Shown in pieces: positions 10,392 to 23,160 of a DNA stretch of 64,000 nucleotides. Below the pieces are notes generated by a model. It saw only the letters and a program-made list of their open reading frames with translations. It ran no database searches and had not been told where the DNA came from. The translations under genes and the position numbers were made by a program. Each line of letters opens with the position of its first letter. The first letter of the stretch is position 1. Location: the NCBI GenBank assembly GCA_024741835.1, contig JAENRP010000118.1:1336-65335 (forward strand), given 5' to 3'. The stretch comes from Diplocarpon mali. Taxonomy: Eukaryota; Ascomycota; Leotiomycetes; Helotiales; Drepanopezizaceae.

Positions 10392-11077
10392 AGGCGGGAG
10401 TGAGGAAGCAGTGCTATAAGTTTTCAGGTAGATAGATGGAGAATCTTGGGTACTCATGGCCCGAATTTTATACAGAGAATTCCACAAGACACATGCGATT
10501 CCTAGAAATACTTGAGCCGGAAGGCCAACTATCTACTTGGCCAGGATTCACATGAGGACGTGCTTTCCATGAAAAGTGCCCTTTATTTGTTGTGACTTTG
10601 TATACAAGTAATCAATTTCAATCAAATTTGCTAACATCTCGAAGTGCCGGGGTGGATCACCCAAGATTTTTGAATCAGAGTATAAGTACTCGCTGGAACT
10701 AGTACCTTGGATTTTGTTTACTTGTAAAAGGCACGGCATTTTACCTAAGACGAGCCAAGTACGACTTGACGGAAATTAGCGGCTCGACGGCCATTCTAGA
10801 TTCATATTTGATCCCGTGACTTTGAAATTTCTTATCACCGAACAGGGTCGCCGGATCCGTATTACTTTCGGTGCAGCATGTGAAGTCAAGACAACAAGTT
10901 AAAAATCAAAACACCAGATTGTATACGAAGGCCTCTGTGAAGAAACATGAGAAGAATGAATTTCGGATGATACAAACTCTATGAGAAGTTAACGGTAATT
11001 GATGCAGGAGGAAATTGACAACCAGAAACTAGGACCAATACAAACCGAATATGTACACATTTATTTATCTGCTTCCT
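10392..11077. other. Intergenic, no gene supported
   Basis: Moderately AT-rich sequence between the Fic remnant and the 3' end of the complex I subunit gene. Short frames near 10296-10739 (minus strand) and 10999-11193 have no recognisable content. The last ~100 bp should contain the 3' UTR of the minus-strand gene. Confidence 0.5.
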
Positions 11078-12078
11078 CTACAGGTCTTTGCGGAAAACTT
11101 CTGTCGACCACGGCTCACTCGTCAGGTTTGTCAACCCCGCACTGTTTTCGCAGGTCTTCCTTCCACTCATGGGACCTGATGCCGGAATCTTGAGCCCTCC
11201 CTTGTTGTATATACTCCCTGAGCCTTTTCCAACATCGGCTCCACTCTTCACATTTGAGTCATCTCCAGTCAGCGCCCCCTTGCCTGCCTCAACATCTGGG
11301 CTCGATGCCGTTGTCTCCACGGAGGTCGCACTTTCTTGCAGGGCAGTCAATAGTGCGACTGTGCTCTCGGGCGTTAGGTCTTCATAGAAATCATCGTTGA
11401 TCTGAACCATTGGTGCATTAACACATGCGCCAAGGCATTCGACTTCGACGAAGGTGAAGAGTCCATCCTTGGTGGTCTGGCCGGCCTTGATGCCCAAATG
11501 CTCAGAAATCGTCTTGACAATGACATCGCTACCACATCCTCCGAGTTGACACGGCGTCTAGATTCTGATCAGCCACATTCCCAGCCCGTCAAAAATGACA
11601 CTCTCTACTCACCGTTGTGCATGCCTGAATATGCCACTTCCCTACTGGATCCCGGTTGTACATAGTGTAGAACGTAGCAACCTCATAGACACGCATGGGT
11701 GGCATCTCCAGCATCCGCGCCACCTCGTTCATAACACTTAAGCTGCAGAATCCATGTTGCCGTTGTCCGAGGTCAAGAAGGGGCATTACAGCCGCCTTTT
11801 TGTATTGGGGAGGGTAGCGCTTGAGGATCTCGTCAACAAGCTTGTTGTTCTGCTCGGTGAACTTGAAAGGAATGCTGGCATTGTTTATTGGGGTGTCGCG
11901 ATGCTGCGAGCAAAGCTGTTAGTATCTGCGAACTTGGGAAGGCTTAGAGACATACGACTTGGAGAGAATCGCTGGCAACTCTAGGGCTGGCCGTAAAGGA
12001 GCGAAATTGGGTTCGCGAAGCTACCCGCGTAGGCCGAACAGCACTCCTGAATGCGAGGGGGGCAATTTTGGATGCCAT
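11078..12078 (-). CDS. NDUFV2: NADH:ubiquinone oxidoreductase 24 kDa subunit (complex I)
   Basis: Three exons on the minus strand, 12078-11956, 11903-11613 and 11557-11078, give 297 residues. Introns are 52 and 55 bp; the first has a TACTAAC branch site. The N-terminus is Arg/Ser-rich with few acids, as in a mitochondrial presequence. The thioredoxin-like core is unmistakable: [36 protein letters not shown], then CTTTPC and [11 protein letters not shown]. These supply the four [2Fe-2S] cysteines (C136, C141, C179, C183 in this model). The subunit holds cluster N1a in the NADH-oxidising N module on the matrix side. The C-terminal part after [11 protein letters not shown] has an unusually long Ser/Gly/Asp linker (about 45 residues) before the fungal-type tail [13 protein letters not shown]. 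The protein is therefore longer than the roughly 265 residues usual for the family. Confidence 0.95.
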
Positions 12079-14815
12079 TTTTGCGGTGGGTAGACGCAAT
12101 GGCTGTGATGATGTCAAGATTTATGATTGTCCTGATCGTTGATGAATTAGCAATGATTCCCTCTGATTGGCCACTGTGAGTTCGACATTGATCACGTGTA
12201 TGCACTTAAGCTCGCGCCAAGCTCGAGACCTCAACCTCAGCGATCATTGAAAGCTCACCGAAAGCCACATTTACTTGCCTTCGCAAGATCGCCTGTAAGC
12301 CTCGTCTGGCTTGTTTTCTTGGCTCTGCTGAATTCGTGGTTTGCAAATATCGAGTCTTTTTTCTTCTTAGCCATTCATGAAACATGTTTAATATCAGCAA
12401 GACCTAACCGCTTACTTTTACATGTTTTGCCACTTATATTCATGCCGAATTGCTCTCAATATTCTCACTTTACGCCTACAATCTTTCAGAATTCTCGTTA
12501 TCTGGTTCTTCCTGAACTGGACCCCCGTAGTCTCATATGTCTATGCCGGCTGATAGTTCGAACAAGCAGATGTCCCCGGCTACTGAATTTCTTAGCTCAT
12601 CTGCACCGGATCTATGACATAGTATCAGAAATCATGCGGATTCGACAGGATGGGAAAGAGTACATGCAATCACTTGCCTAATATTGGAGCGACGTTACCA
12701 CACGGAAGTTAGTCCTGAGTCTCGATATACGCCAGCATCTGTTTTGGAAAATCTACTTGACGCGTTTGCAGTTCGTCGACTTTGTGGGGTAAATTGCCTT
12801 GTATCAAATTTCACTCATGATTGATACAAAAATTTTATACTTCCTTACTTCTGAAGCTGGTGCACATGCTGGCATTACAAATGTCTATCCTGACAGCCTA
12901 TTCATTTATGATAGGTTCCATCAACAGAGGGACGTTTCAACCCTATGATGACCTTTGAAACAAGGACTACTGGGCTTCAAAAGGTTCTCTAGTGCATACT
13001 CAATCTCATCACACAGATCTCTGGGGCGGCATCGGCTGGATTTCTGACTAGAAGGAAGCGCTGGAAGAAATTCCGCGCGAAATAAGGGATCTCACTGGGT
13101 ATTTTTATAATAGATTTAGTGCGCAAAGTAGGTCATATTGACTAGGCTGCTTCTTGAAAACAACAGTACTTGGTTTTATTCAAGCTTATCTCAATCCAAT
13201 CTGAAGTGACCTTTGCATTGCTTTAAGTATCTTTAATCATGTATTTCCTTCCGTTATTGAACAACTATAGACTCGCCTTGGAGGTCGGCCTAAATCCTTG
13301 ATGTGGACCAGCTTTCAGCCTCAAAATAGGACGTTTTGGACATGGCTTTCTCAATTATCAGAACTGCTGAGGGGTTAAATGAAAGATTACGAACCCAGAT
13401 TTTTGCTCTGCCTATGAAGTCAAAAGAAGCGATTTCCAGCGTAAGCGTCTCTCAACCTGTTGTTTAGGTTGCTTACTCAGTTAGATCGTCGAACTTGGCT
13501 GCTTGAGTCATGGGGCGATGGCTCATAGGAAACTGTTTCATATTGCCGTATTATTGAAAGAAGGCACCAAAAACACACTTCAAGAGTTCAAGGGTCACCA
13601 GTGAAGGTGTCGACCCGTGATCCTTGTCAGCACGCTAGGCAGTATTTTTTGATTCAAGACTCGAGCATTTTGTTGATTTTCATCTACGATACTCGTGCTT
13701 TCAGATTTTCGTTTTACTGAGATCAGGATCAGTGGCCCGCTTGGGGCCTTAGAAAGCCCCTCGGCGTTCTCTCGACTTGGTTGATACCGGCTTACAAGAG
13801 TCGTCGTTTTGCAACATAAATCACAATTAAAGTTGGTGGCAACCTCAGCAGTGCTTCACACACTTTCAAGATCCAGAGAATTTCCGGTTTTAAGGGCAAA
13901 CGAGGGATACAGGCCCAACGTCAATATCTCATCGGATTCGCAGGCGAGGTGATCAGCCACACCAATGGTTAGCCATAGCCAAGTTTTAACCGAGCCTCTC
14001 GACAACATGCCAGTGTTGCTTCCAGCCATGAGCCTAATCAAGAATCCCAAACTCTGCCACTCTTTTCAATATCAAACCCTGAGTTGTGGTTACGTATCAG
14101 CTTTCCCGCATCATCAGTGGTTCCCATAAGGGTTTTCATTTTTGCCAAGCATAACCTGACTTCCAAGTGGATGGCGCTCATCAGGTATTCTTACAGTTCT
14201 TTCTGATTGCTTAGTTTCTTCAATTTGTCAGTAGCGTTCAAAATTTGTGAATTTCTGTAGAAATAACTGGTCTTGGTTTCATCGCATCACGCGTATCACT
14301 GCTGTTAACAGTCTCTAGACTTAAAGCACCAAGTCTCTTAATTTCTTTCACGCTGAGGCAAGTGTTTTAGATACTGGTGAGTAATAAAGAATCTTGTACA
14401 AGCCTCTTGCGAAAGATCTCATTTGATGGTTTTGTTCTGGTATGACTCCACTAGGGCTGTTGATGTGCTTCCCCATATTCGCAGACATGTTTTCGGAATA
14501 AGACGTGGAACGTATCGCGCTATTGAGTCAGAAAATTCCTTGATTTTCGCAGGATCTGCTTCGCTTGTGGTACGAGTGGAAATAAAGAGACGCATTACTG
14601 AATTCAGCATTCGCATCTTTTTTTTCCTTTCTTGCAAGGGTTTGAAATCTGTCTTTCAGGTACTGCGCTGGCCTTCGCCCTTTGCCGATTCCCTCTGGCT
14701 TTGATGCGTTTCCTACAAATACTCTCTCTTATCCGCATGTTCACTCTCCTCCTCCTCCCAGTAAAAATCTCAAGGAAACCACTGCAAGTCGTCGCATCAT
14801 CCCTCATCTGCCAAA
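12079..14815. other. Intergenic, AT-rich in the middle, no gene supported
   Basis: About 2.7 kb. The first bases are the promoter of the minus-strand complex I subunit. A 161-residue frame at 12196-12681 starts only at GTG and has no domain. From 12.7 to 14.4 kb stops are dense in all frames. The final ~150 bp (C/T-rich, CTCCTCCTCC) are probably the promoter and leader of the membrane protein at 14816. Confidence 0.5.
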
Positions 14816-15361
14816 ATGATCTTGACAGACATCGTCTCCTTCGCTCTGCGTATCGGCGAGGTAATCCCCTTCTCTAAAGCTCCCTCGCCACGACCAACTG
14901 ACACTCCCTAGCTGGCATTCTCCTCCGTGATCGCGGGCCTCACAGGCCAATACTTGCATCAAACCCGGCACTCCGCCTCCACGTCACGAAAGCGCTTCAT
15001 CTACACTGAAGTCATCGCCGCCCTCTCCATCCTCTTCACCTTGCTCTTTCTATTTCCGTTCGCCTCCTCGTTCCTGTACTGGCCGATCGACTTCCTGCTC
15101 TTTGCTGGTACCATGGTCTCGTTCGGACTGCTGGCTCACTATAACCACAGTTGTGGTAGTGTCTGGAATTGGCATGGAATCACCCATGGTGGGCAGTGCG
15201 ACAAGTTTAAGGCTGATATTGCGTTTTTGTTTTTGGCGAGTGTCCTCTTTTTGGCGAGTGCGCTCTTGGGGGTCTGGGTTACGCACTGGGGGAGGAGAGG
15301 GACTGCTACTGTGGAGAGTAGGCGGGAGAGGAAAGGCTGGTTCAGGAAGTCGAGATACTAA
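14816..15361 (+). CDS. Small multi-span membrane protein, MARVEL-like
   Basis: Exons 14816-14860 and 14912-15361, joined across a 51-bp intron in phase 0, give 164 residues. Four hydrophobic segments can be read at roughly residues 10-25, 45-68, 74-92 and 118-140. A hydrophilic loop between spans 3 and 4 contains the only cysteines (HNHSCGS and GGQCDKF), and the tail is basic (ESRRERKGWFRKSRY). The layout of four spans, a polar loop with paired cysteines before span 4 and a cytosolic basic tail is that of fungal MARVEL-type proteins, associated with membrane apposition and trafficking. The assignment rests on layout and overall resemblance, not on a diagnostic motif. The 15-residue first exon supplies the start of span 1, which supports the splice. 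Confidence 0.7.
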
Positions 15362-15785
15362 GGATTCGATGGGATGGTGACTACGATGCGGTATCAAGGA
15401 GAAATATGGAGATGGAGAGTCAATGTGGAGGTCAATGGACCGGCTTGAAATCCCCCACGAGTCTTGTTGAGCGCAATAGGATGGAGTCCTGAGTTCAGTC
15501 AGTGTTGACAGCCACATGGCTTATGGTGTTCAGCAGGGGTCTAGCAAGAAGTACGTTTATGATTTCATGACCATAAAATGTTTGTTTCTCTTGCAGCTCT
15601 CCCAAATCTCCCACTTGAAGGTAAAGTGTCATGAATTTGTGTCGCTAGCAATGCCAACTGATGTTGTCCTGTACAAAATTCTCTCTTTATGTTAAGTAGT
15701 GGGGCAAATACGAGAAGGTAAGCCAAGAGTTGACCAATGGTCCATGTTCAAGCGTAAATGCATTTCTAATCTATTGTTACATATC
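15362..15785. other. Convergent 3' intergenic region
   Basis: A 424-bp gap between the plus-strand membrane protein and the minus-strand DnaJ gene. It should hold both 3' UTRs. No independent gene is seen. Confidence 0.55.
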
Positions 15786-17177
15786 TCACAGTTCATCCTT
15801 GCCACCCGACCCAGACACAGGTCCATGTGGCCTCCCACTATCCGCCTGCAGATCAACACCGATTTTCTTCCTCCACTTCTCCCACAAGGCCCAGAAATCT
15901 TTCTCCATGCCCTTTTCCATCTGATCCGGCAATATAACTTGGTACTCCACGATCAGGTCGCCGAATTCGGTGTTATGGTAGACACTATCGCCATCCTCGT
16001 GCCATTTTGGCATGCCCTCTCCTACCACCCGCTCAATATGTCCTGGTTGAATGGCTTCTCCTCGTTTTCGGCTCAGAGCAACGATGTGGCCGTCAAGATG
16101 AGTGAGATTCCGCGTCCAAGATCCCATCCAGGCCTCTCTTAACGAAAGGACCTCCTTCCAGTACAGATCATGCTCTTTGCGTCTGAAAAATGTCCCGTCA
16201 ACTCTCAACTCGTTATCCTCGTCTAGATTAGCCTCCTTCTCCAGGAGGGTGACCTGCAAATTGCCCGCCACGTAATCTGGGCTCTCGTCTGCCTCGCCCT
16301 CATACTGTATTGTCTGCCCTCTTGGCGCTCCTTTGTCGATCACCAATGGGTGCGTGATGACCTTTCGCACAACTCTGCTGCCACTACAGACAGGGCACTT
16401 GTGCTTGATAGTCTTACCCTGGCCACCACAGGCGTCGCAGGAGACTTGCACTTGTTGGAAGATTCCTGGCGCGAGCATATGCTTCTTGATCTGTACTCCA
16501 TGGCCATGGCAAACATTACACGTATCGACTTGTCCGTCCGCACTACCAGAACCGTCACACTCGTCGCATATCTGCTGCTTCTCTAGTTGAAACTCGGTCG
16601 TGTGGCCATTGTAGAAATCTTTCAGTGGCACGCCGACTCGGACTTCCATGTCGGGTCCTCTTCGCTGCCCTTGCTGCCCAAAATGGCCACCCCCACCACC
16701 GCCGCCGAAGAAGCGCGAGAAGAGATCGAATGGATCATGGTGCCCGCCCCCTTGCCCGCCCTGTTGCCGCTGTTTCAGACCTTCGTATCCATGTTGGTCA
16801 TAAATCTTGCGGGACTCGGGATTCGATAATGCTTCATAGGCCTCTGCGACTTCTACAAATTTTTGCTTCGCATCTTCATTTCCACTGCTGGCAGTATGAG
16901 TAGGTTGAGCAATGGGGAGAACGGTTAGGAGTCAAGGTTGTAGGGGGGCCCGTACGGGTTCTTATCGGGGTGGTATTTCTTGCTTAGTTTTCTGTATGCG
17001 CGCTTGATGTCCTTTTCTGAAGCTTGCTTGTCAATCCCAAGAAGCTGGGACGAATTAGTATGATTGACCAGCTTGGAAAGGCGGTATACATACTTTATAA
17101 AAATCTTCAACGCATAAAGCTATTTGTAGCATGCAGAAGATGCATAGCAGCAAAAGGGACGTCGAAGGCAACCACAT
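15786..17177 (-). CDS. scj1: ER-resident DnaJ/Hsp40 co-chaperone (Scj1-like)
   Basis: Three minus-strand exons, 17177-17094, 17044-16956 and 16884-15786, encode 423 residues. A signal peptide (about 1-22, very Leu/Cys-rich) is followed by a J domain at about 24-90. The J domain starts EDFYKLLGID, contains the HPD tripeptide (KYHPDKNP) and ends near [10 protein letters not shown] Gly/Phe-rich linker follows, then four zinc-binding repeats near residues 164-230 ([24 protein letters not shown] and the last, CPVCSGSR, slightly off consensus). A C-terminal substrate-binding domain comes next and the protein ends in KDEL. This is a type I DnaJ retained in the ER lumen, where Scj1-type proteins stimulate the Hsp70 Kar2/BiP in folding and quality control. 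The exon 3 acceptor is a NAGNAG pair; the second AG gives the family-typical DKNPGNEDA. The gene is divergent from the helicase gene at 17622. Confidence 0.95.
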
Positions 17178-17621
17178 CTTTGCGCCTGCTTGCGCCGGCT
17201 TTCAATTTAAAAGCGTAGAGCTTTGACAAACTTGAATTGGCAGACGAATCTCAAGCATCTGTAGTAATGATTGTGGGATTGAAATTTATGGAAGGGAGAG
17301 TTAGTGTGTGCTCATCTAGAGCCAAAAGACTGTGGAATGGGCCTGGTTTATTTGGTTGACAATGCTGACAGCTGGTCTCTTCTTATCGACGACTTGGGAA
17401 AATAAGATAAGAACATCGCACGGGACGGATTAACGTTCTACCGGTTGTGGAGCTTTAATTCAGGCACTAACAATGTATCGACAGTCCCAGACATCGCTGT
17501 TCTACTACTATTCGACCATAATTCTATCACAAGTCTGTTATTCAATGATATGGTAAAATTTGGACGTTAGCTTAGAACTTGAAAAGTCTCTTAAAAATCC
17601 ACGCTCCATCACGTCGCGACG
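17178..17621. promoter_or_regulatory. Bidirectional promoter region, DnaJ / DEAH helicase
   Basis: These 444 bp separate the start codons of two divergent housekeeping genes and must hold both promoters. No strong TATA box or other named site stands out. Confidence 0.5.
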
Positions 17622-20600
17622 ATGAGCAAAAAATATGCCCTCCTCCCTATGGACGATGATGACCTAGGTCCTTCAAAGGTTGTAGAGAGAAAGAAGGAAA
17701 AGAAAAGACATGGTGATAAATATTCTTCTCGTCGCGAAAAACCGAGTGAACGAAGTCGAGAAAGGGGACGGGACCAATCACCTCGCCGCGAAGAGCACCA
17801 CCGATCGAAGACCATTCGCAAACGAGACACCAACGTGGCCGATTTTGAGGATCGATGGGGGGATGAAGAGTACATTTCTGAACCCGAGCCAGAATTTAAG
17901 GAGTCTGCGTCGAAGAGGGTCAAAACATCCCATGAAGATGAGGATGAGGGATTGGATGAAGAGGAGAGGGAAAGGCGAAAGGACCAGGCAGAGAAGGAAG
18001 CTTTCGTACAAAGACTGCATGCGAAGGATGCGGACAAGACTAAGAAGATTGTGGAGGATAGATCGTCTACCAAGGAGGGAACAATTCTGGCGCAGAGGAG
18101 GGCGTTGGCAGACGATGCAGCCGCGAGAACTGCGGCTATGGGTGATCTCAGAGAGAGGTCGCGACAGGATTACCTGAAGAAACGTGAGGCAGAACGTCTG
18201 GCGCTTTTGAGGAAGCAGGTTGCAGAAGAAACAGAGGAATTGCGAAGTGGCGCGAGATTGACAGAGAGAGAGAAGGCAGAATTCGCGAAAAACAGGGAAG
18301 TCCTACGGATCGCCGAGGAGCGGCTTCGGATTGACGATCATACGGATGGTTATGCGATGCCCGACGACTATATCACGGAGAAGGGCAAGATTGATAAAAA
18401 GAAGAAAGAAGACGCAATGTACAAGCGCTATGTTGAGAGGGACGAATATGGCCAGGAGAAATTTGTCACCGAACACGAAGAGTGGGAAAAAGAGCAGGCT
18501 TCGAAGGCTAAAGCCCAAATTCAAAGTAGAGAGCGAAATGATGACAATGAATACGACTACGTTCTTGATGCCGAGCAAGGCATCAAATGGATTCAAGATG
18601 CGACCCTTCCTGGAGAGGGGAAAGGGTTGAGTAAAGAGGAAAGGTTTATTTCCGAGCAATTGAAAGCTGCCGAAACCAAGGCGCTTTCCATGGAAGAAAC
18701 CCGAAAGAGCTTGCCTATTTACGCGTATCGAGAGCAGTTTTTAGCAGCGTTGGAAGATCACCAGATCTTAGTAATCGTTGGAGAGACTGGAAGTGGAAAA
18801 ACGACCCAACTTCCACAGTATCTTCACGAAGCTGGGTACACCAAAGGTAGTCTGAAAGTTGGTTGTACTCAGCCTCGTCGTGTAGCTGCTATGAGCGTTG
18901 CGGCACGCGTTGCAGACGAGATGAATGTCAAGGTTGGTAACGAAGTTGGATATTCCATTCGCTTCGAAGATTCGACTAGCGACAAGACGATTTTGAAATA
19001 TATGACTGATGGTATGCTCTTGAGAGAATTCATGACTGAGCCAGATTTAGGAGCATATTCGGCTCTCATGATTGACGAAGCTCACGAAAGAACCGTACAC
19101 ACAGATATCCTGTTGACTCTGATTAAGGATCTTTCTCGCGCTCGACCTGAGATGAAGATTTTGATTTCGTCGGCAACTATGAATGCGACTCGATTCAGCG
19201 AGTTTTTCGACGATGCTCCCATTTTCAACATCCCGGGTCGAAGATATCCAGTCGACATCCATTACACGCCGCAACCCGAGGCAAACTACTTGGCCGCAGC
19301 CATTACCACAGTCTTTCAAATTCATACCTCTCAAGGAAAGGGTGATATTTTAGTCTTCTTGACAGGGCAAGATGAGATTGAGGCAGCAGAGCAAAATATC
19401 ACTGAGATCTCTAGAAAGTTAGGAAACCGGGCAGCTGAGCTGCTTGTCTGCCCCATTTATGCGAATCTACCGTCTGAGTTACAAAGCAAGATTTTTGAAC
19501 CCACACCGAATGGGGCTCGAAAGGTTGTGCTGGCTACTAATATCGCCGAGACGAGTTTGACCATCGACGGTATCGTGTATGTGATTGATCCAGGGTTTGT
19601 CAAGGAGAACAACTACAACCCAGCGACTGGAATGTCTCAATTAGTGGCGGTACCATGCTCAAGAGCGTCAGCAAACCAGAGAAGCGGTCGTGCAGGTCGT
19701 GTTGGGCCCGGAAAATGTTTCAGACTATACACTAAATGGGCATTCATGAACGAAATGGAAGAGAGCACTACGCCAGAAATTCAGAGAACTAATCTGAACA
19801 GTATTGTATTGCTACTGAAATCTCTTGGTATCAACGATCTTTTGGAATTCGAGTTCATGGACCCGCCACCGACGGAAACTTTGATTGGTGCACTGAATTC
19901 ACTCTTTGCATTACAAGCTCTGAATCATAACGGCGAGTTGACCTCACTTGGTCGTAAAATGGCAGAGTTCCCTATGGATATAATGCTTGCAAAGTCGGTC
20001 TTGTCGGCGGACAAACTTGGCTGCGTAGAAGAGGTGTTGTCGATTGTCTCAATGCTGAGCGAAGCAGCTGCTCTCTTTTTCCGGCCCAAAGACAAGAAAC
20101 TGCACGCAGATAGCGCGCGAGCCCGATTTACCGTCAAAGAAGGAGGCGACCATTTGACGCTGCTGAATATCTTCAATCAATGGGTGGACAATGATTTTAG
20201 TCCTATATGGGCGAAGGAAAACTTTCTGCAACAGAGATCGCTGACCCGAGCCCGTGATATCCGAGACCAAATCGCTAAATTGTGCGAGCGAGTCGAAGTA
20301 ACGATGTCCAGCTGCGGTGCAGCTGATTTGGTCCCTATCCAGAAAGCCATCACGGCAGGCTTCTTTCCAAACTCCGCGCGACTGCAACGAGGCGGTGACA
20401 GCTACCGTACCGTCAAAAGCAACACAACGGTGCACATCCACCCTTCGTCGGTGCTGATGGACTCGAACCCTCCTATCAAGATGGTACTGTACTTTGAGCT
20501 GGTGCAGACGACGAAGGAGTATATGCGGAACTGTATGCCAATCAAGCCCGATTGGCTTCATGAAGCAGCGCCGCATTATCATAGAAAAAAGGATCTGGAT

Positions 20601-20639
20601 GCGCTGGAGGAGAAGAAGATACCGAAAGCTAGGATATGA
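17622..20639 (+). CDS. prp2: Pre-mRNA-splicing DEAH-box RNA helicase, Prp2/DHX16 type
   Basis: A single 3,018-bp exon encodes 1,005 residues. The first ~340 residues are charged and low in complexity (Arg/Glu/Lys), as in Prp2/Cdc28/DHX16. The helicase core follows: motif [10 protein letters not shown] (about residue 386), Ia TQPRRVA, II DEAH in IDEAHERT (about 484), III SAT (about 514), a FLTGQDEIE block, [10 protein letters not shown] (V) and QRSGRAGR (VI, about 686). Then come the winged-helix, ratchet and OB-fold regions, ending near EKKIPKARI. Prp2 uses ATP to remodel the spliceosome just before the first catalytic step. Order and spacing of motifs and total length match this clade better than Prp16, Prp22 or Prp43. 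The gene carries no intron, unlike most neighbours. The first 30 residues also fit: [14 protein letters not shown] is a reasonable native start. Confidence 0.93.
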   Translation: MSKKYALLPMDDDDLGPSKVVERKKEKKRHGDKYSSRREKPSERSRERGRDQSPRREEHHRSKTIRKRDTNVADFEDRWGDEEYISEPEPEFKESASKRVKTSHEDEDEGLDEEERERRKDQAEKEAFVQRLHAKDADKTKKIVEDRSSTKEGTILAQRRALADDAAARTAAMGDLRERSRQDYLKKREAERLALLRKQVAEETEELRSGARLTEREKAEFAKNREVLRIAEERLRIDDHTDGYAMPDDYITEKGKIDKKKKEDAMYKRYVERDEYGQEKFVTEHEEWEKEQASKAKAQIQSRERNDDNEYDYVLDAEQGIKWIQDATLPGEGKGLSKEERFISEQLKAAETKALSMEETRKSLPIYAYREQFLAALEDHQILVIVGETGSGKTTQLPQYLHEAGYTKGSLKVGCTQPRRVAAMSVAARVADEMNVKVGNEVGYSIRFEDSTSDKTILKYMTDGMLLREFMTEPDLGAYSALMIDEAHERTVHTDILLTLIKDLSRARPEMKILISSATMNATRFSEFFDDAPIFNIPGRRYPVDIHYTPQPEANYLAAAITTVFQIHTSQGKGDILVFLTGQDEIEAAEQNITEISRKLGNRAAELLVCPIYANLPSELQSKIFEPTPNGARKVVLATNIAETSLTIDGIVYVIDPGFVKENNYNPATGMSQLVAVPCSRASANQRSGRAGRVGPGKCFRLYTKWAFMNEMEESTTPEIQRTNLNSIVLLLKSLGINDLLEFEFMDPPPTETLIGALNSLFALQALNHNGELTSLGRKMAEFPMDIMLAKSVLSADKLGCVEEVLSIVSMLSEAAALFFRPKDKKLHADSARARFTVKEGGDHLTLLNIFNQWVDNDFSPIWAKENFLQQRSLTRARDIRDQIAKLCERVEVTMSSCGAADLVPIQKAITAGFFPNSARLQRGGDSYRTVKSNTTVHIHPSSVLMDSNPPIKMVLYFELVQTTKEYMRNCMPIKPDWLHEAAPHYHRKKDLDALEEKKIPKARI

Positions 20640-21521
20640 TAGTTTAGATAGCCGGCTTGTTTCCCTATATTGGGAAAATGGTAGGCGACCCGAAGACAAC
20701 AGAGGTAGATGATTGGTCTCAGGGCTGTGAGCTTGTGCATTCGAAGACGTTAAGACTGCATCATGGTCAAATGTGGATTGTAAATCTAATATGCATGAAT
20801 GGCGGGGACTATCACACTCGAGTGTTTCAGTTATCGGCAAATCAACTCTTGCTAATCTGTATCACAAGTTCAAGTTGACACTACCCCGATAACCTAAATC
20901 TCACTTGGTATATCAAACCGTGATACTCCATTCTGAAAGTTTCTGTGACCCATAAACCAGCGAAACATCGCAAGAACCCCAGTATTACATTACCTCAGAC
21001 GCGATATCATAAGCTGAGGAGTGATGATTATGCGGTATGAGATATCTTGAACTTGTTTAGACGCACTTTCTATGCGGGTGCCCCATTACGAGGCACAAGA
21101 CGAAGCAAGCGAGGTCGTCGAGCGTTGACTCGAAGCAGCCGAAGCTTGAGATTGTTGGGAGGTAGCCAGGCCGGAAATTTGTGAGTGAATATAGAGGAAA
21201 AGTCTTGACCGCTGTTCACGGGAGACCATCTTTGTACTTAAGAGTACTTGGCCAGATTCGAATTGTAAAAAATTTATTCACTCAAGTTTTATGTTGGATG
21301 AAACAATTTGATATAGAAGTTTGAATCGGGAGGACACTAGGGCAGTTTGTTGCCTCATATATATGGCACGAACAAACTTACCCAAAACATATCTGCACGA
21401 AATTCACATCTCCCGCAATCGCAACCATTGCCTTGACAAATTTCCTTTCGCGATTCAAATTTGAACCGATGCCTTATGCAAAAATTCTCGGAAGATATCT
21501 CCACCCGAACCACAGACCGTG
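20640..21521. other. Intergenic, no gene supported
   Basis: 882 bp between two plus-strand genes. It holds the 3' UTR of the helicase gene and the promoter of the TFIIIC-domain gene. A short minus-strand frame overlapping the helicase 3' end is a shadow. Confidence 0.6.
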
Positions 21522-23047
21522 ATGGCGGAGTTCCACTCACCCTCTATGGCACTAGATGCATCTACCCCACAACACGACCCCTCCAGCTTCTCACGGCCCA
21601 TACCAACCTCCGCCGATGTCGAAAACGAAGATGAATGGGAATACGAGTACTCCACCACTGAAACAGAGGTTTGGAGTCTATCAATCCCTACCACTGTTTG
21701 CAATTCTGACAGCTCTAGATTTTCTACGTCACTCTTGACCTTACGACGCCAGATTTCCCAGGACAGCCTCGACAGTTGGTCCAGAGGGATACGAAGAAGC
21801 CGAGATACAGTCAGCCGGGGCTGGGAAATCACAAGCGCACTCCAAGGCTGCCAGAAGAAGTGGGTTTGAAGGCTGCGACTGTTCTTACGATTGACGGCGA
21901 GGAACAATCGGAGCCTGCAGAGCCGGAGCAAGACGGAGAGGCGGAGGGAGAAGCGAGGGAAGATTTTAATGCCTTTGCAGCAAATTCGGCCCCAGAGGAA
22001 ACGGCAGATGGCGCCGCGGCCACGTTTGCAGACGAAAATGGTGAGGAAGACGAGGAGTCTGGCGAGGATACAGTTGTCAAACGCGTCAATGTCCAACTAC
22101 CAAAAAGACCTGACTCTCCAGACCGCCCACAAGCAAAGGAGGAGCCTCAAAGGGCGACAGAAGTACAGATTCTCGATATACACACTACCAAACCTCTCGT
22201 CTCCTACGACGGACATGTCTTCGCCTGCCGCTGGTCAGAGAACATCGGCACAGAGCTTCTATTCACCCACCACGATCCTACGAATTCACTGCCAAAGCTA
22301 CGCACCATCGGCAGAGTAGACATTCTCGCAGCCTCCTCTGCACGCATTACCTCTACATCCGTACGTATGGAGCGTAAAGCCACGCAAATAGAGCAGCCGG
22401 CTCAACGTGGGCCGAAGCCGAAGAGCCAAATCTCTCGCGGGGTAAGCGAGGCCCGGAATACGCAAGCCGCCTTCCTTGAAAAGCTCATGCAGATCAAGGA
22501 GGATGCCGGCGATGAGGATAACGTCACGGTTTATGTGACGCGAAGATTGACAAATGCGAAGTGGAAGGCTCAGATGAAGGCGCTCAGGACTGTCGAACGA
22601 GAGCGCTTGAACGAAATTGTCAAATGTAAACGCAAGAACGAAAATTCCCTTGAGGTCTATGAAGCAAAGGCTCGATTAGCGGAGATGGATGAAGAAGATG
22701 CGGAAATCAAGAAGTTACAGAACGAGAATCCAGACAAGAGAAAGAAACGCAAAGCGTCGAAGCTGAACTCTGATGGTTCTATGAGCGCGAAGAAGCCGAA
22801 CACGATCGATTGGAGCAAGTCGGTGCTTTCCAGCAATGACTTTATCAATGGGATGGATGTTCCTGCAGATAAGAGCAAAACTTCGGCTGCGGACGCAGAG
22901 AGTATAGCCGCCGGCAGTCCAGACGGGGAGTATTATGGGGGAACGTTGCAGTATGGTAGTCCTGAGGGGGTAAGGTTCGAGCATGGAGAGTTCTCAGATG
23001 AAGATGCTCCAGGAGAGGAAGATGATACCCATTTGTACGGATATTAG
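21522..23047 (+). CDS. TFIIIC triple-barrel domain protein (Tfc7/Sfc7/GTF3C6-like)
   Basis: Exons 21522-21668 and 21719-23047 encode 491 residues. The 50-bp intron has an unusual donor (GTTTGG) but a good CTGAC branch site. Splicing restores the conserved run EDEWEYEYS...E, IFYVTLDLTTPDFP, which no single frame contains. A Glu/Ala-rich linker leads to the triple-barrel core at about residues 198-263 (QILDIHTTKPLVSYDGHVFA..W, GTELLFTH, IGRVDILA). This core defines the small TFIIIC subunit that pairs with the tau95-type subunit in the A-box-binding lobe of the RNA polymerase III factor. The C-terminal half is Lys/Glu-rich, with a basic patch DKRKKRKASK that may be a nuclear signal, and ends in an acidic tail. 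The 49-residue exon 1 starts at the ATG following an in-frame GTG. Confidence 0.85.
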
Positions 23048-23160
23048 GGGCATGGTCTATACATTCTGCTCTTACGAGAACTTTAATTTTCGATGTACAA
23101 CGATTTCACGAGACCCGGCGTCAAGATTGGCGCCAGTCTTCAATCGAGCACTGAGGTATA

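Noticed and set aside
12196..12681. 161-codon plus-strand frame with hydrophobic stretches
   Set aside because: It starts only at GTG, lies in the promoter side of the complex I gene and shows no motif.
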